DNA of 43,671 nt. Origin: Sedimenticola hydrogenitrophicus (GTDB lineage: Bacteria > Pseudomonadota > Gammaproteobacteria > Chromatiales > Chromatiaceae). Positions within the stretch are counted from its first letter, which is position 1; every line of letters begins with the position of its first letter. The position numbers were made by a program, and so were the translations under genes. Below are positions 7,422-15,769 of this stretch, piece after piece. The stretch covers positions 1 to 43,671 of the forward strand of contig NZ_JANIOA010000038.1 of the NCBI RefSeq assembly GCF_025175675.1. Direction: 5' to 3'. The notes below the pieces were generated by a model. That model did no database searches, was not told the origin of the DNA, and was given only the letters and a program-made list of their open reading frames with translations.

Positions 7422-10400
7422 ACAGTTTGTCTATATCAACTGGGGCAACATTCCCAACCTGGAATTCGATTTCGGCCCGGTCAATCTCTTTTCCGGCGGC
7501 AACGGCTCCGGCAAGACCACGGCGGCGGACGCCATCCAGACGGTGATGACGGCCGCCCACGAGAACCTGTTCCAGTACAACCCGGGACAGGACGAGACCA
7601 CCCAGCGCGGGCGCGGCGGCAAGCGGGTGCGCACCCTGGCCTCCTATGTGCTGGGTTGCGATGATGGCAGCTACGCCCGGCTCGATCCCAGCGACGGCTA
7701 CCTGGCGGCGATGTTCCACCCCACTCAGGGGGAGAGCGGTGAACCCTTCACTGCGGTAATCGCGGTACGCGCCTGGCTGGACAGCGCCGGCAGCAACACC
7801 GTGGCGCGCCAGGACGACGCACAGTTTTTCATAATCAGCGGCGAGACGCTCGGGTTGTCCCATTTTGTGCGCGGCGACAGCGCCGGACGCTACGTGGTGC
7901 CGTTGCCGGAGCTGCAGACCCTGCTGATCAGCGAGTTCGGCAAGCGCCGGGTGGAGAAGTACGAGACCAAGAAGGCCTATCTGCGCCGCCTCTACGGTGC
8001 CCTGCGCGGCAAGTCCGACGCGGTCACCGAGACCGAGGCGATCGCGGCGGCGCGCGCCTTCTCCCGCTTCATGTCCTACAAGCCGATCAAGGGGATCAAC
8101 CGTTTTGTGGCGGATGAGATCCTGGAGCAGAAGGATCTTGGCGAGGCGGTGCGCTCGGTCTCCAGCCAGCTCAAGACCATCCACCACATGGAGCGGGATG
8201 CGGCCAATCTGCTGGGGTCGATGGAGACCCTGCGCCGGGCCGGCGCGCAGGCGCAGCGCTATATCGAACAGTGGACCGAACTGAATGTGCTCGATTACAC
8301 CCTGGCCCAGGCCGAATATCAGACCCGCCAGGCCGACTATCTGCGCGGCAAGCAGCTGCAGCAGACCCAGCGTCAGGAGCAGCAGGAGACCGAGCAGGCG
8401 ATCGCCCAGCTGGAGCGACAGGCGGAGCTGGTGCATGACCAGCGGATCAGCCTGGAGGCGCAGCGCCAGGGGGTGCAGGCCCTGCGCCAGAAAGATGAAC
8501 TGGAGAAGCAGCGCGGTGGGCTTGACAGCCGCCTGGTAACGCAGGCCCAATCGGTGCTGGCCCAGGATCAATTGGTCACCGGGAACATCCAGGCAAGCCG
8601 GGATATCGCCGAGGCGCTGGGTGATGCGGCCCTGCTGGACGGCGAGTCCGGGATCACCGTGCTGGAGGCCGAGTCGCTGGCCCGGGAGGTGGCCGGCACT
8701 GCCCGGCAGGTGATCGGGGAGCTGCACCACCTGGTACAGCGGGACTTTTCCGGCACCCTGCCGGCGCTGGTGCCCGAGCTGGATCAGGTCCAGGCGCTGC
8801 AGCGGACCCACAACCGCTGGCACGCCTTCTGGCACGGCGGCGAGGCGGAGGCGTCGCCAAGAGAACGGTTGGCCGCGCAGCAGCACACCCGTCGGGCGCG
8901 TTACCAGCAGCTGGCCGAACAACGCCGCCAAAAGCAACATGAGATCGAACGGCTGAATGCCAATCAGGTCAGCTACCCCGCCTATGTAGAGCGGGCGTTG
9001 AAGGCGATCCGCCAGCACTGCCCGGCGGCCGACCCCCGGGTGCTCTGCGACCACGTAGAGGTGAAGGATCCACGCTGGCAGTCGGCCATCGAGGGCTATC
9101 TGGGCGGGGCGCGTTTCTCCATCCTGGTGGAGCCGGAGTATGAGGCCGAGGCCATCGGCATCGTCCGCCACCTGCCGGGCCGGGACAACCGGGCGCGGGT
9201 GATCCAGGGGGAGAAGGCGGCCAGGGATGCGGCGCGTATCAGTCTCGATTCCCAATCGATTATCCACGTGCTGGAGTTCAGCCACGCCGCGGCCCGCGCC
9301 TACCTGAGCGCCAGTTTCGGCACGGTGGTGCGAGTCGCCTCCGCCGAGGCATTGCGCATGACCCGGCGCGGCATTACCGAGGAGGGTATAGGCTCCGGCA
9401 GCTACAGTATGTGGCGCTGCGATCTGCCGGACAGCGATCTGGTGTTCGGCGCGGCGGCGCGCGAGCGGGCGTTGCAGGCCAAGCTGCAGGAGCTGTCGGA
9501 GATCGAAGTGGAGTGGAACCAGGCCAACGACCGGCTGCAGCGGATCGCACGCCTGCTGCAGGCAGTGGACCGGTTGCGGCACACCCGCTACGCGGACGAT
9601 CTGCAAGCCATCGTCGAGACCCATCGTGAGATCGGCCAGATCGACGGCTTGCTGGCCCAGCTGGACCTGAGTGAACACCGGGACCTGGAGGCGCGGTTGC
9701 AGGCGTTGAAGGCGGAACAGCTGGAACTGGAGACGAAAAAGGGGGGGCTGCACGAACAGCGTGGCGAGATCCGCAAGGGGCTGGAGAGTATCGACAAGCA
9801 GCTTCGGTCGCTGAGCGACCTGCAGGAGCAGAACCGGGAACGGCTGGACGCCTGCGAAGCGGCGCTGCAGGCGCTGGCAGCCACCTGGCCCGAGTTCGAT
9901 AGCGAGGCGCGTCTGCAGGCGGCCGATAACGAAGCCCGTGATCTGGATATCACCACCGCCCGCAATTTCCGTAATGAACTGGAGAAGGGGCTGCAACAGG
10001 CCCAGCGTCGGACGGAGGACGAGGTCAAGGCGCACAACCAGCATTGCCGACCGGCCGATACCATTATCTATCCCGACTTCAGCGGCGACTACGATGCCGC
10101 CCTGTTCCGCTCCATCTGCCAGCTGCAGCGCGAGATCGACCGGGTTTACAACATCCTCAAGAACAATATCCTGGTGGAGAAACACCAGCAGCTCGAGGAG
10201 CTGAAGGGGGCGTTCAACAACGCCTTCGTAACCCACCTCTGCCACACCATCCACCAGGCGCTGAACGACGGCAAGCGCCAGATCGAGCAGTTGAACCGGG
10301 AGCTGCAGCACCACCGTTTCGGCGCCGACCGGGAGACCTTCCGCTTCGCCAGCGACTGGATACCGGAATACCGGGACTATGCGCGTTTCTTCCAGGAGGT

Positions 10401-11049
10401 GGTGAAAAATCCACTGCTGGGGGACGAGACCACCCTGTTCGAGGTGGAGTTGTCGGCGAAGTCGCGCAAGGTGCTCGACGAGTTGATGCGTATGTTGCTG
10501 GACGAGGATGAACAACGGGCGATGCGCGACCTGGAACGCATCGCCGACTACCGCAACTACCGCCGCTACGAGATCTACAAAGAGGTGGAGGGCAAGCCGC
10601 CGATCCCGCTCAGCGAATACGGCACCGGCTCCGGTGGCCAGCTGGAGACCCCGGCCTACATCATCCGCTCCGCCGCCATCACCTCCGCCTTCCGCTTCGC
10701 CGAGGGCAACACCCACCTGCGCATGGTGCTGGTGGACGAGGCGTTCTCCAAGATGGACGAGACGCGCTCACGTGAGGTGATCAACTACCTCACCGGCAGC
10801 CTCGGCCTGCAACTGCTGTTCATCATGCCGACCAGCAAGTGCGGCCCCTACATGGACCTGATCAGCCACGAGTTCGTATTCGCCAAGGTGCCGAGCGAGC
10901 GCCTGCGCGGACAGCTCAACACCCGGGTGCTGGTGGACCGCAAGCAGTGCAACCAGGAGCGCATCCAGGCGCTGTGGGCCAATCACCGGCGCAACGTCTA
11001 TCACCAGGCGGAGCTGGATTTCATGCAGGAGTTCGCGACGGCGGACTAG
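7411..11049 (+). CDS. jetC: Wadjet protein JetC (SMC/MukB-like ATPase)
   Basis: JetC is the loop-extruding SMC ATPase of Wadjet. The 1212-residue protein has the expected order. The N-terminal ATPase half has Walker A GNGSGKTT at 30-37. Two coiled-coil blocks, rich in Q, E, R and L (about 270-480 and 690-940), surround a hinge-like region (about 520-640). The C-terminal half has signature SGGQ at 1074-1077 and Walker B MVLVDEAFSKMD with D1109 and E1110. No inactivating change is seen. The start is ATG 7411, within the end of jetB and directly after GGCGGAAG; in-frame codons upstream from 7351 only overlap jetB. It is 9 bp from the jetD start. Confidence 0.96.
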   Translation: MFLKQFVYINWGNIPNLEFDFGPVNLFSGGNGSGKTTAADAIQTVMTAAHENLFQYNPGQDETTQRGRGGKRVRTLASYVLGCDDGSYARLDPSDGYLAAMFHPTQGESGEPFTAVIAVRAWLDSAGSNTVARQDDAQFFIISGETLGLSHFVRGDSAGRYVVPLPELQTLLISEFGKRRVEKYETKKAYLRRLYGALRGKSDAVTETEAIAAARAFSRFMSYKPIKGINRFVADEILEQKDLGEAVRSVSSQLKTIHHMERDAANLLGSMETLRRAGAQAQRYIEQWTELNVLDYTLAQAEYQTRQADYLRGKQLQQTQRQEQQETEQAIAQLERQAELVHDQRISLEAQRQGVQALRQKDELEKQRGGLDSRLVTQAQSVLAQDQLVTGNIQASRDIAEALGDAALLDGESGITVLEAESLAREVAGTARQVIGELHHLVQRDFSGTLPALVPELDQVQALQRTHNRWHAFWHGGEAEASPRERLAAQQHTRRARYQQLAEQRRQKQHEIERLNANQVSYPAYVERALKAIRQHCPAADPRVLCDHVEVKDPRWQSAIEGYLGGARFSILVEPEYEAEAIGIVRHLPGRDNRARVIQGEKAARDAARISLDSQSIIHVLEFSHAAARAYLSASFGTVVRVASAEALRMTRRGITEEGIGSGSYSMWRCDLPDSDLVFGAAARERALQAKLQELSEIEVEWNQANDRLQRIARLLQAVDRLRHTRYADDLQAIVETHREIGQIDGLLAQLDLSEHRDLEARLQALKAEQLELETKKGGLHEQRGEIRKGLESIDKQLRSLSDLQEQNRERLDACEAALQALAATWPEFDSEARLQAADNEARDLDITTARNFRNELEKGLQQAQRRTEDEVKAHNQHCRPADTIIYPDFSGDYDAALFRSICQLQREIDRVYNILKNNILVEKHQQLEELKGAFNNAFVTHLCHTIHQALNDGKRQIEQLNRELQHHRFGADRETFRFASDWIPEYRDYARFFQEVVKNPLLGDETTLFEVELSAKSRKVLDELMRMLLDEDEQRAMRDLERIADYRNYRRYEIYKEVEGKPPIPLSEYGTGSGGQLETPAYIIRSAAITSAFRFAEGNTHLRMVLVDEAFSKMDETRSREVINYLTGSLGLQLLFIMPTSKCGPYMDLISHEFVFAKVPSERLRGQLNTRVLVDRKQCNQERIQALWANHRRNVYHQAELDFMQEFATAD

Positions 11050-11058
11050 ACAGTGGGC

Positions 11059-12267
11059 ATGGCTTGGAACAGAACGCTTAGTGTGGAGTACCCGACGTAT
11101 ATGACACAACCGCCAATGCATACCCCGCCGGCGCCACCCTGGCTGCAAGACGAACCAGAGATCCGTGATCTTCTGGACACCCTGCTTGCGCGGCTAGACA
11201 AAAAGCCGTTGGCGGTACGGGAAAAGCCGCCAAGCGTGCGCTTGTCGGCAAAAAACCAGCCCGATCTGTTCAGGAATGATGAAGCATCGGATCGTAGCTG
11301 GGCACTGCTGAAATCGCTCACCCCTGATCTGCTCAGGGTGACCGATAACCCCAGACGGAAACCCTTCGATCCCGTTTATGCGGGCGCCACCATTCAATTG
11401 TCGCCCGGTCGTGAAGCCGAAGCGGAGAAGTTGTTACGCGGCTGGCTGGTGCACCCCTATTGCGCACCCTACCGATCACACTGGGAGAGAGCGGTGACGG
11501 CGGGCGCAGCGCTATTTCCAGGATCGGCGGCCGAACTGGTTTTGGCCGCTCCCGGCCTTCCCGGCCGATCGGCACAGGAGGTGCTGGATGCATTTGCCCG
11601 CATCGGCGACTTTGCGGATATCGGGTTGACCCTGAGGCAGTTGAGTGCAAAGTGCTTCTGGGGCCACTCCAAGTTCCTAGATTCCCGGGAAGATCTGTTG
11701 CGTACGCTGTTTCCCGGTATCCTGATCGCACCCCGCCCCGTGCTGGTGCAGCTCTATCTTTCGTCGGTCGTCTCCGGCGTACTGTTTATCGAAAACCAGG
11801 ACAGCTATCTTGCGGCGCTGGCCGGTTCTCCCGAAGCGGTAGCGGGGCACGCGCTGATCTATGTGTCCGGCTTCAAGGGGAGTGCCGGTCGTATCCGGAA
11901 CAAGCAGGCGGTTTCGATGCATTTTCATGCATCCAGTGACCTGCAACAGCAGGAGAAATTTCTCGGCTGGTGGTTTTCCGGCGAGGCGTGCGAATGGCCG
12001 TTGTGGTTCTGGGGTGACCTGGATTATTCGGGGATGATGATCCTGAAGGCGTTGCGTGGTCTGTTTGGTGAGGTGGGGGCTTGGGTGGCAGGGTATTCGC
12101 CCATGCTGGATCTGCTAAGCCGGTCCCAGGGGCACGCGGCGGAAACCGCTAATAAGGGCGCGCAGGGAAACCCGGAAAGTACCGGTTGTGACTACGCTGA
12201 TAAGGTGTTGCTACCCGCCATCAGGTCAACGGGAATGTTTGTCGACCAAGAGGCGGTCACGAACTGA
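11059..12267 (+). CDS. jetD: Wadjet nuclease JetD (DUF2220, Toprim-type)
   Basis: JetD is the nuclease that cuts plasmid DNA once the JetABC motor has converged on a small circle; its fold is related to topoisomerase VI subunit A. The protein is about 402 residues. The N-terminal half should be the arm and CAP-like DNA-binding part. The Toprim-like half has the metal-site glutamate E245 in VLFIENQDSY and the DxD pair D320/D322 in WGDLDYSGMM. The end (MFVDQEAV) resembles the family's usual terminus, so it appears intact. The start is uncertain: GTG 11053, ATG 11059 and ATG 11101 are all in frame, and none has a strong ribosome-binding site. Confidence 0.9.
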   Translation: MAWNRTLSVEYPTYMTQPPMHTPPAPPWLQDEPEIRDLLDTLLARLDKKPLAVREKPPSVRLSAKNQPDLFRNDEASDRSWALLKSLTPDLLRVTDNPRRKPFDPVYAGATIQLSPGREAEAEKLLRGWLVHPYCAPYRSHWERAVTAGAALFPGSAAELVLAAPGLPGRSAQEVLDAFARIGDFADIGLTLRQLSAKCFWGHSKFLDSREDLLRTLFPGILIAPRPVLVQLYLSSVVSGVLFIENQDSYLAALAGSPEAVAGHALIYVSGFKGSAGRIRNKQAVSMHFHASSDLQQQEKFLGWWFSGEACEWPLWFWGDLDYSGMMILKALRGLFGEVGAWVAGYSPMLDLLSRSQGHAAETANKGAQGNPESTGCDYADKVLLPAIRSTGMFVDQEAVTN

Positions 12268-12288
12268 GCGGGCTGCTGGAACCTCACT

Positions 12289-12327
12289 ATTTGCCACTGC
12301 TCCGGAGCGTCGGGGCAGTGGCGAAAT
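12289..12327. terminator. Hairpin between convergent jetD and the cytochrome gene
   Basis: ATTTGCCACTGC (12289-12300) pairs with GCAGTGGCGAAAT (12315-12327) around a 14-nt loop. It sits 22 bp past the jetD stop and 12 bp past the end of the opposing cytochrome gene. It may end transcription from both sides. There is no long T-run on either strand, so classification as intrinsic terminator is tentative. Confidence 0.5.
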
Positions 12328-12338
12328 TAGGTGCCGGA

Positions 12339-12658
12339 TCAGTGCGTCAGCATCCAGGTGATAACTTTTTTAATGTCCGCCAGTGGTGCCGGACTGGGCG
12401 GCATCTGCGTCTCTCCCCATTTTCCGCCCGGACTGCCTGCCTGGACCGTGGCAGCCAAGGTGTCGACCACGCCGTTCTGGCCGGCATATTTTTTGGCGAT
12501 ATCCTGGAACGAGGGGCCGATCAGTTTGGCGTCCGCCTTATGACAACCGAGGCACCCCGACATCATGGCCGTTTGCTGGTCGGCCTGGGCCGTGAAGCTG
12601 GTAACCAGCACTGTGGTGCATACCGCGGCCAGGAGTATCGAGTAGAGCTTTTTCATTG
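12339..12658 (-). CDS. Small periplasmic c-type cytochrome (class I)
   Basis: This protein of about 106 residues has a clear Sec signal (MKKLYSILLAAVCTTVLVTSF, cut near AQA-D). The mature part is about 80 residues with one haem-binding CLGCH and a likely axial methionine in QMPPSP. That layout matches the cytochrome c551/c552/c5-like electron carriers of the periplasm. The in-frame GTG at 12662 is less likely than the ATG at 12658, which has AGGTG about 9 nt before it. It is monocistronic and convergent with jetD, so it probably belongs to the host chromosome rather than to the defence cassette. The redox partner is unknown. Confidence 0.88.
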
Positions 12659-12992
12659 GCACACCTGCTTTTGTTGTTTTATGGAATGAATTGGGCGTTG
12701 CTCAAATACAGATAACGGCAGTAAGCGAAGAAAATTTAACTTTCACGAGGGCATTTTTTTAAATTAAAACAGGGTGATATAGTGGGTTTATGCTCTGTTA
12801 GCCCGTATTGTCACGGCTGGGCGAGGTTGAAAAGTGGCCTGGGAGCGGGTCGGATGCATTTGGACTTTTCCGGATACGATCACGCGGGTAAATTCGCTCC
12901 GCCATGATGGAGTTCATCCCCTTGGGTGCGCGGCTTGGCTTCGACCTTGCACCGCCAGTGTTTCCCGGCTGGGATCTCAATATTGGACGATC
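12659..12992. other. Intergenic region between the divergent cytochrome gene and trmO
   Basis: These 334 bases should hold promoters for both genes. The stretch 12735-12780 is AT-rich, with runs of T and A, unlike the rest of the window. I see no convincing sigma70 pair, regulator site or RNA. An open frame upstream of trmO (from 12834) lacks family similarity and is probably not translated. Confidence 0.4.
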
Positions 12993-13703
12993 ATGACTTA
13001 TACATTTGAACCAATCGGTTACATCCGTTCTCCTTACAAGGAGAAGTTCGGCATCCCGCGCCAGCCGGGACTGATCCCCGAGGCGCGGGGCGAGCTGGTG
13101 TTCGTCGCACCCTACGACCGGCCGGAGGCGGTGATCGGCCTGGAGGGGTACTCCCACGTCTGGCTGCAGTTTGTGTTTCATCAGGCACTGCGCGGGGCGT
13201 GGCAGCCGATGGTGAGGCCGCCGCGGCTGGGCGGCAACAAGCGGGTCGGGGTGTTCGCCAGCCGGGCGCCGTTCCGGCCCAATCCTATTGGGTTGTCGGT
13301 GGTGAAGCTGGAGGGCGTGCACGCCGTCGACGGCGAGGTGGTGTTGGAGCTCTCAGGCATCGATCTGCTGGATGGTACCCCGGTGCTGGATGTGAAGCCC
13401 TACGTGGGGTACGTGGACAGTATCCCCGAGGCCCGTTCCGGGTATGCCCCGGAGGCTCCCGGTGTCCGCTTTCAGGTGCGCTTTTTGGATCTGGCGGAGG
13501 TGCAGTTGCTGTCCCGCCATGAGCCGGACCGGCTGCGTGAGTTTATCACCCACTTGCTGGAGACTGACCCGCGACCGGCCTATTCGGGGGAATCCCGACC
13601 CGGACGGGTCTACGGCATCCGGCTGTATGACTTCGATCTGCGCTGGCGGATCAGCGACGATGTCATCGAGGTGCTGGAACTGGCACCGCTGGCTGTGGAC
13701 TAG
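12993..13703 (+). CDS. trmO: tRNA (adenine(37)-N6)-methyltransferase TrmO
   Basis: TrmO (formerly YaeB/TsaA) adds the N6-methyl group of m6t6A37 in tRNA-Thr using S-adenosylmethionine. The 236-residue protein matches E. coli TrmO in length. The N-terminal TsaA-like beta-barrel begins FEPIGYIRSPYKEKFGIPRQP and carries the conserved FASRAPFRPNPIGLSVV near residue 90 and DLLDGTPVLDVKPY near 130. The C-terminal part ends in a small extra domain with GRVYGIRLYDFDLRW. Start ATG 12993 gives the family N-terminus; upstream in-frame codons give unrelated sequence. It stands alone. Confidence 0.93.
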   Translation: MTYTFEPIGYIRSPYKEKFGIPRQPGLIPEARGELVFVAPYDRPEAVIGLEGYSHVWLQFVFHQALRGAWQPMVRPPRLGGNKRVGVFASRAPFRPNPIGLSVVKLEGVHAVDGEVVLELSGIDLLDGTPVLDVKPYVGYVDSIPEARSGYAPEAPGVRFQVRFLDLAEVQLLSRHEPDRLREFITHLLETDPRPAYSGESRPGRVYGIRLYDFDLRWRISDDVIEVLELAPLAVD

Positions 13704-13744
13704 CGCTACCCTTTACCCATAAGTGGGGCGGACTGCGTCCAGGA

Positions 13745-13900
13745 GTAGGATGGGTGGAGCGCCCCCATGAACTCTCCGCCGGCTCCTTCTCCGGCGCGCA
13801 ACCCATCGCGCACCTGCATCCGCATTCGAAGATGGGTTACGGCGCGCCCGAGCCTCGCGAACAGCCGTCAACAAGGGTGCCGCGCCTGCACCCATCCTAC
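13745..13900. repeat. Intergenic palindrome of the GTAGGATGGGT type
   Basis: GTAGGATGGGTG (13745-13756) is the exact reverse complement of CACCCATCCTAC (13889-13900). A nested pair, GGCGCGCAACCCATC at 13793-13807 and GATGGGTTACGGCGCGCC at 13831-13848, adds a second palindrome. The AACCCATC/GTAGGATGGGT words are, from memory, a common intergenic repeat of gammaproteobacteria with no known role. It fills most of the gap between trmO and the convergent DUF692 gene and could serve as a bidirectional terminator. Confidence 0.65.
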
Positions 13901-13937
13901 ACGCGTGTGCATCGGCCTTTGTGGGTCAAGGGCAGGA

Positions 13938-14795
13938 CTAGCCCGCCAGTTCGTTCCCCAGATACTTCCCGACCGCCCGGCGGACTTTGTCGATATCACT
14001 GAGCGTCCCGGCCAGGGTCGGGATGGTGTCTTCCCGTTCGATGATGGTGGTGAGGCGGCCAAAGCGGTCGAGCATTTCGCTATAGAGCTGCCAGATCGGA
14101 TCGGGAATGTGCGGGGGAGCATCGCATTCGTCGTTCGTTGCCGGCAGGAAGCTGATCTCCGGCAGGTGGAGCTGCCGCACCCGCGCCGGCGGCAGGCGGG
14201 CAATGTAGTCCGAGGTGTTGAACCCCTGGTTCAGACTGCTGCTGAGCAGGTTACCAATATCGATCAGGATCAGGGAGTCCGAGCGCTCGGCCACTTCACG
14301 GATGAAATCGGCCTCCGGAATCTCCTGATGATTATCCTGTTCCAACGGTACGTTCTCCAGCAGGATCTGCCGGCCGAGGAACGCCTGCACCCGGTTGATG
14401 CGCGCGACCACATGCTCCAGGGTCTCTTCGGTATAGGGTAGCGGCAGCAGTTGGCCCTGCTGCTCATCGTCCGCCCCGCGCCAGCAGAGGTGGTCGGATA
14501 CCCAGGCCGGCTCGATCCGTTCGGTCAACCGCTTCAGCTGATCCAGGTAGCCCGGTTCCAGCGGCCAGGGACTGCCGATGGACAGCGAAAGCCCATGCAG
14601 CATCACGGGGTAGTGTGATCTCAGCTCATCCAGCTGGCGCAATGTGGCTTCATCGGCATCCAGGTAGTTTTCGCTGATGATCTCGATGCAGTCCAACGCC
14701 GGCCGGTCATGGAGCAGGGTTTCCAGATACTCGGTGCGCAGGCGCAGGCCGTATCCGAGATAGGGGCGTGCGTCGCTGTTTTTTCTTGTAATCAT
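13938..14795 (-). CDS. DUF692 / MNIO-family protein with an altered metal-site tract
   Basis: This 285-residue protein belongs to DUF692, multinuclear non-haem iron oxidases (MbnB, TglH and relatives) that oxidise cysteines or other residues of small peptides in a TIM-barrel. Conserved parts are GYGLRLRTEYLETLL, EIISENYL, VMLHGLSLSIGS, VSDHLCW, LPLPYTEETLEHV and LLENVP, then LILIDIGNLL. The usual HLAGH followed by a DTH triplet reads HLPEI and DECDAPP here, so two expected histidines are missing. No precursor-peptide gene or DUF2063/RRE partner is adjacent. It may bind fewer metals or have another role. Start ATG 14795; the ribosome-binding site is weak. Confidence 0.85.
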   Translation of the reverse strand: MITRKNSDARPYLGYGLRLRTEYLETLLHDRPALDCIEIISENYLDADEATLRQLDELRSHYPVMLHGLSLSIGSPWPLEPGYLDQLKRLTERIEPAWVSDHLCWRGADDEQQGQLLPLPYTEETLEHVVARINRVQAFLGRQILLENVPLEQDNHQEIPEADFIREVAERSDSLILIDIGNLLSSSLNQGFNTSDYIARLPPARVRQLHLPEISFLPATNDECDAPPHIPDPIWQLYSEMLDRFGRLTTIIEREDTIPTLAGTLSDIDKVRRAVGKYLGNELAG

Positions 14796-14830
14796 AGGGC
14801 TAAAACCGTCACTTCATCGGGATGACAATA

Positions 14831-14860
14831 CCCCGCTTGTCCCTGGCAGGGCAAGTGGGG
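14831..14860. promoter_or_regulatory. Stem-loop upstream of the DUF692 gene
   Basis: CCCCGCTTGTCCC and GGGCAAGTGGGG form an imperfect hairpin about 36 bp upstream of the DUF692 start (minus strand). It could be a regulatory hairpin in that leader. No T-run follows in either direction. Confidence 0.3.
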
Positions 14861-14991
14861 GTAGTGTGGCGTGTTTGCCAGCATATCAGCAACTACTTGA
14901 AAACTGATTTTGCCGTACCCAATTGGGTTTCAGGAGAGTGCATCGACAGGTACTGCTACTCGCCCGAGGTGTCCGCTGTAGGCTCACAGAT

Positions 14992-15134
14992 GCACCACGG
15001 AGACACGGAGCACACAGAGGTGTGTCCGGACAACGAAACGGATCGGGTCGTCGGGGAGGCTCCGCGTACGGACTTGGGGTTGGCCCGCATGAGAATCCTG
15101 TGATTTCTCTGAGCCCTCTGTGTCGCTGTGGTGC
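14992..15134. repeat. Imperfect inverted repeat with CACGGAGACACGGAG motif
   Basis: Left arm GCACCACGGAGACACGGAG (14992-15010, extended by CACACAGAGG) is matched, inverted and with a few mismatches, by CCCTCTGTGTCGCTGTGGTGC (about 15114-15134). The spacer of about 95 bp has no gene. The CACCACGGAGACACGGAG word is another intergenic motif that I recall as widespread in bacteria. The gap 14796-15180 otherwise holds only the hairpin at 14831 and, presumably, the trxC promoter. Confidence 0.6.
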
Positions 15135-15180
15135 GGATAGAGGCAGGTAGTTAGCGACTGTTTTTTTCTGGAGAGGTGTG

Positions 15181-15606
15181 ATGACACATATCGTATGCCC
15201 TCATTGTCAGGGGGTGAACCGGGTTCCCGAGCAGCGGCTGGCCGAGGGCCCGAATTGCGGCAAGTGTCGCCGGCCGCTGTTCAACGCCACCCCGATTGCC
15301 CTGGATAGTGCCGGATTCGAGCGCTTTGTCGGCCGTAGCGAGCTGCCGCTGCTGGTCGATTTCTGGGCTCCCTGGTGTGGTCCCTGTCGGATGATGGCTC
15401 CGGCCTTTGAGCAGGCGGCGCGTCGTCTGGAGCCCAGGGTACAGCTGATCAAACTCAATACCGAGGAGGAGCAGACGGTGGCGGTGCGCTACGGAATCCG
15501 CAGTATCCCCACCCTGATCCTGTTTCGCGGAGGGGCGGAGATCGCCCGGGTTTCCGGGGCGATGGATGCCTCGGGCCTGGTTGCATGGACGACAAAACAG
15601 CTGTGA
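15181..15606 (+). CDS. trxC: Thioredoxin 2 (TrxC), zinc-ribbon thioredoxin
   Basis: TrxC is a cytoplasmic disulfide reductase reduced by thioredoxin reductase. The 141-residue protein starts with a zinc ribbon, CPHC (C6, C9) and CGKC (C26, C29), followed by the thioredoxin fold with active site WCGPC (W65, C66, C69). The cis-proline lies in IRSIPTL. Length equals E. coli TrxC (139). Start ATG 15181 is preferred over GTG 15178, since GGAGAGG is better placed for it. It is followed by the carAB promoter region. Confidence 0.95.
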   Translation: MTHIVCPHCQGVNRVPEQRLAEGPNCGKCRRPLFNATPIALDSAGFERFVGRSELPLLVDFWAPWCGPCRMMAPAFEQAARRLEPRVQLIKLNTEEEQTVAVRYGIRSIPTLILFRGGAEIARVSGAMDASGLVAWTTKQL

Positions 15607-15624
15607 TTTTTGCCGGGTGTCGCA

Positions 15625-15654
15625 TGGACAGCGATACCCCGATTCAAGTAGAAT
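15625..15654 (+). promoter_or_regulatory. Candidate sigma70 promoter of carAB
   Basis: TGGACA (15625-15630), an 18-bp spacer and TAGAAT (15649-15654) form a good sigma70 match 115 bp before the carA start. The long leader leaves room for regulation by pyrimidines or arginine, as known for carAB elsewhere, but I see no ARG-box-like palindrome. Confidence 0.55.
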
Positions 15655-15769
15655 TCCCCCGGTCGGCGGCTTTGCGATTCAGCGCAGTCGCTCCCAGAAA
15701 ATCCTAAATCTTTGCGGGATGGCTCCCTTGAGACTGTCCCGTTTGGCATGCCTGAAGGGGACTGGTTTC

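Noticed and set aside
7369-10716. Very long open frame on the minus strand across jetC (1115 codons)
   Set aside because: It is opposite a well-supported SMC ATPase in GC-rich DNA, has no family motifs and no ribosome-binding site. It follows from codon bias of jetC.
12834-12992. N-terminal extension of trmO
   Set aside because: The upstream residues do not match the family, and ATG 12993 gives the exact expected N-terminus.
14822-15103. Small plus-strand frame upstream of trxC as a possible DUF692 precursor peptide
   Set aside because: It runs through the hairpin and the inverted repeat, lacks a ribosome-binding site, and has no cysteine-rich core or leader. The cysteines present are scattered.
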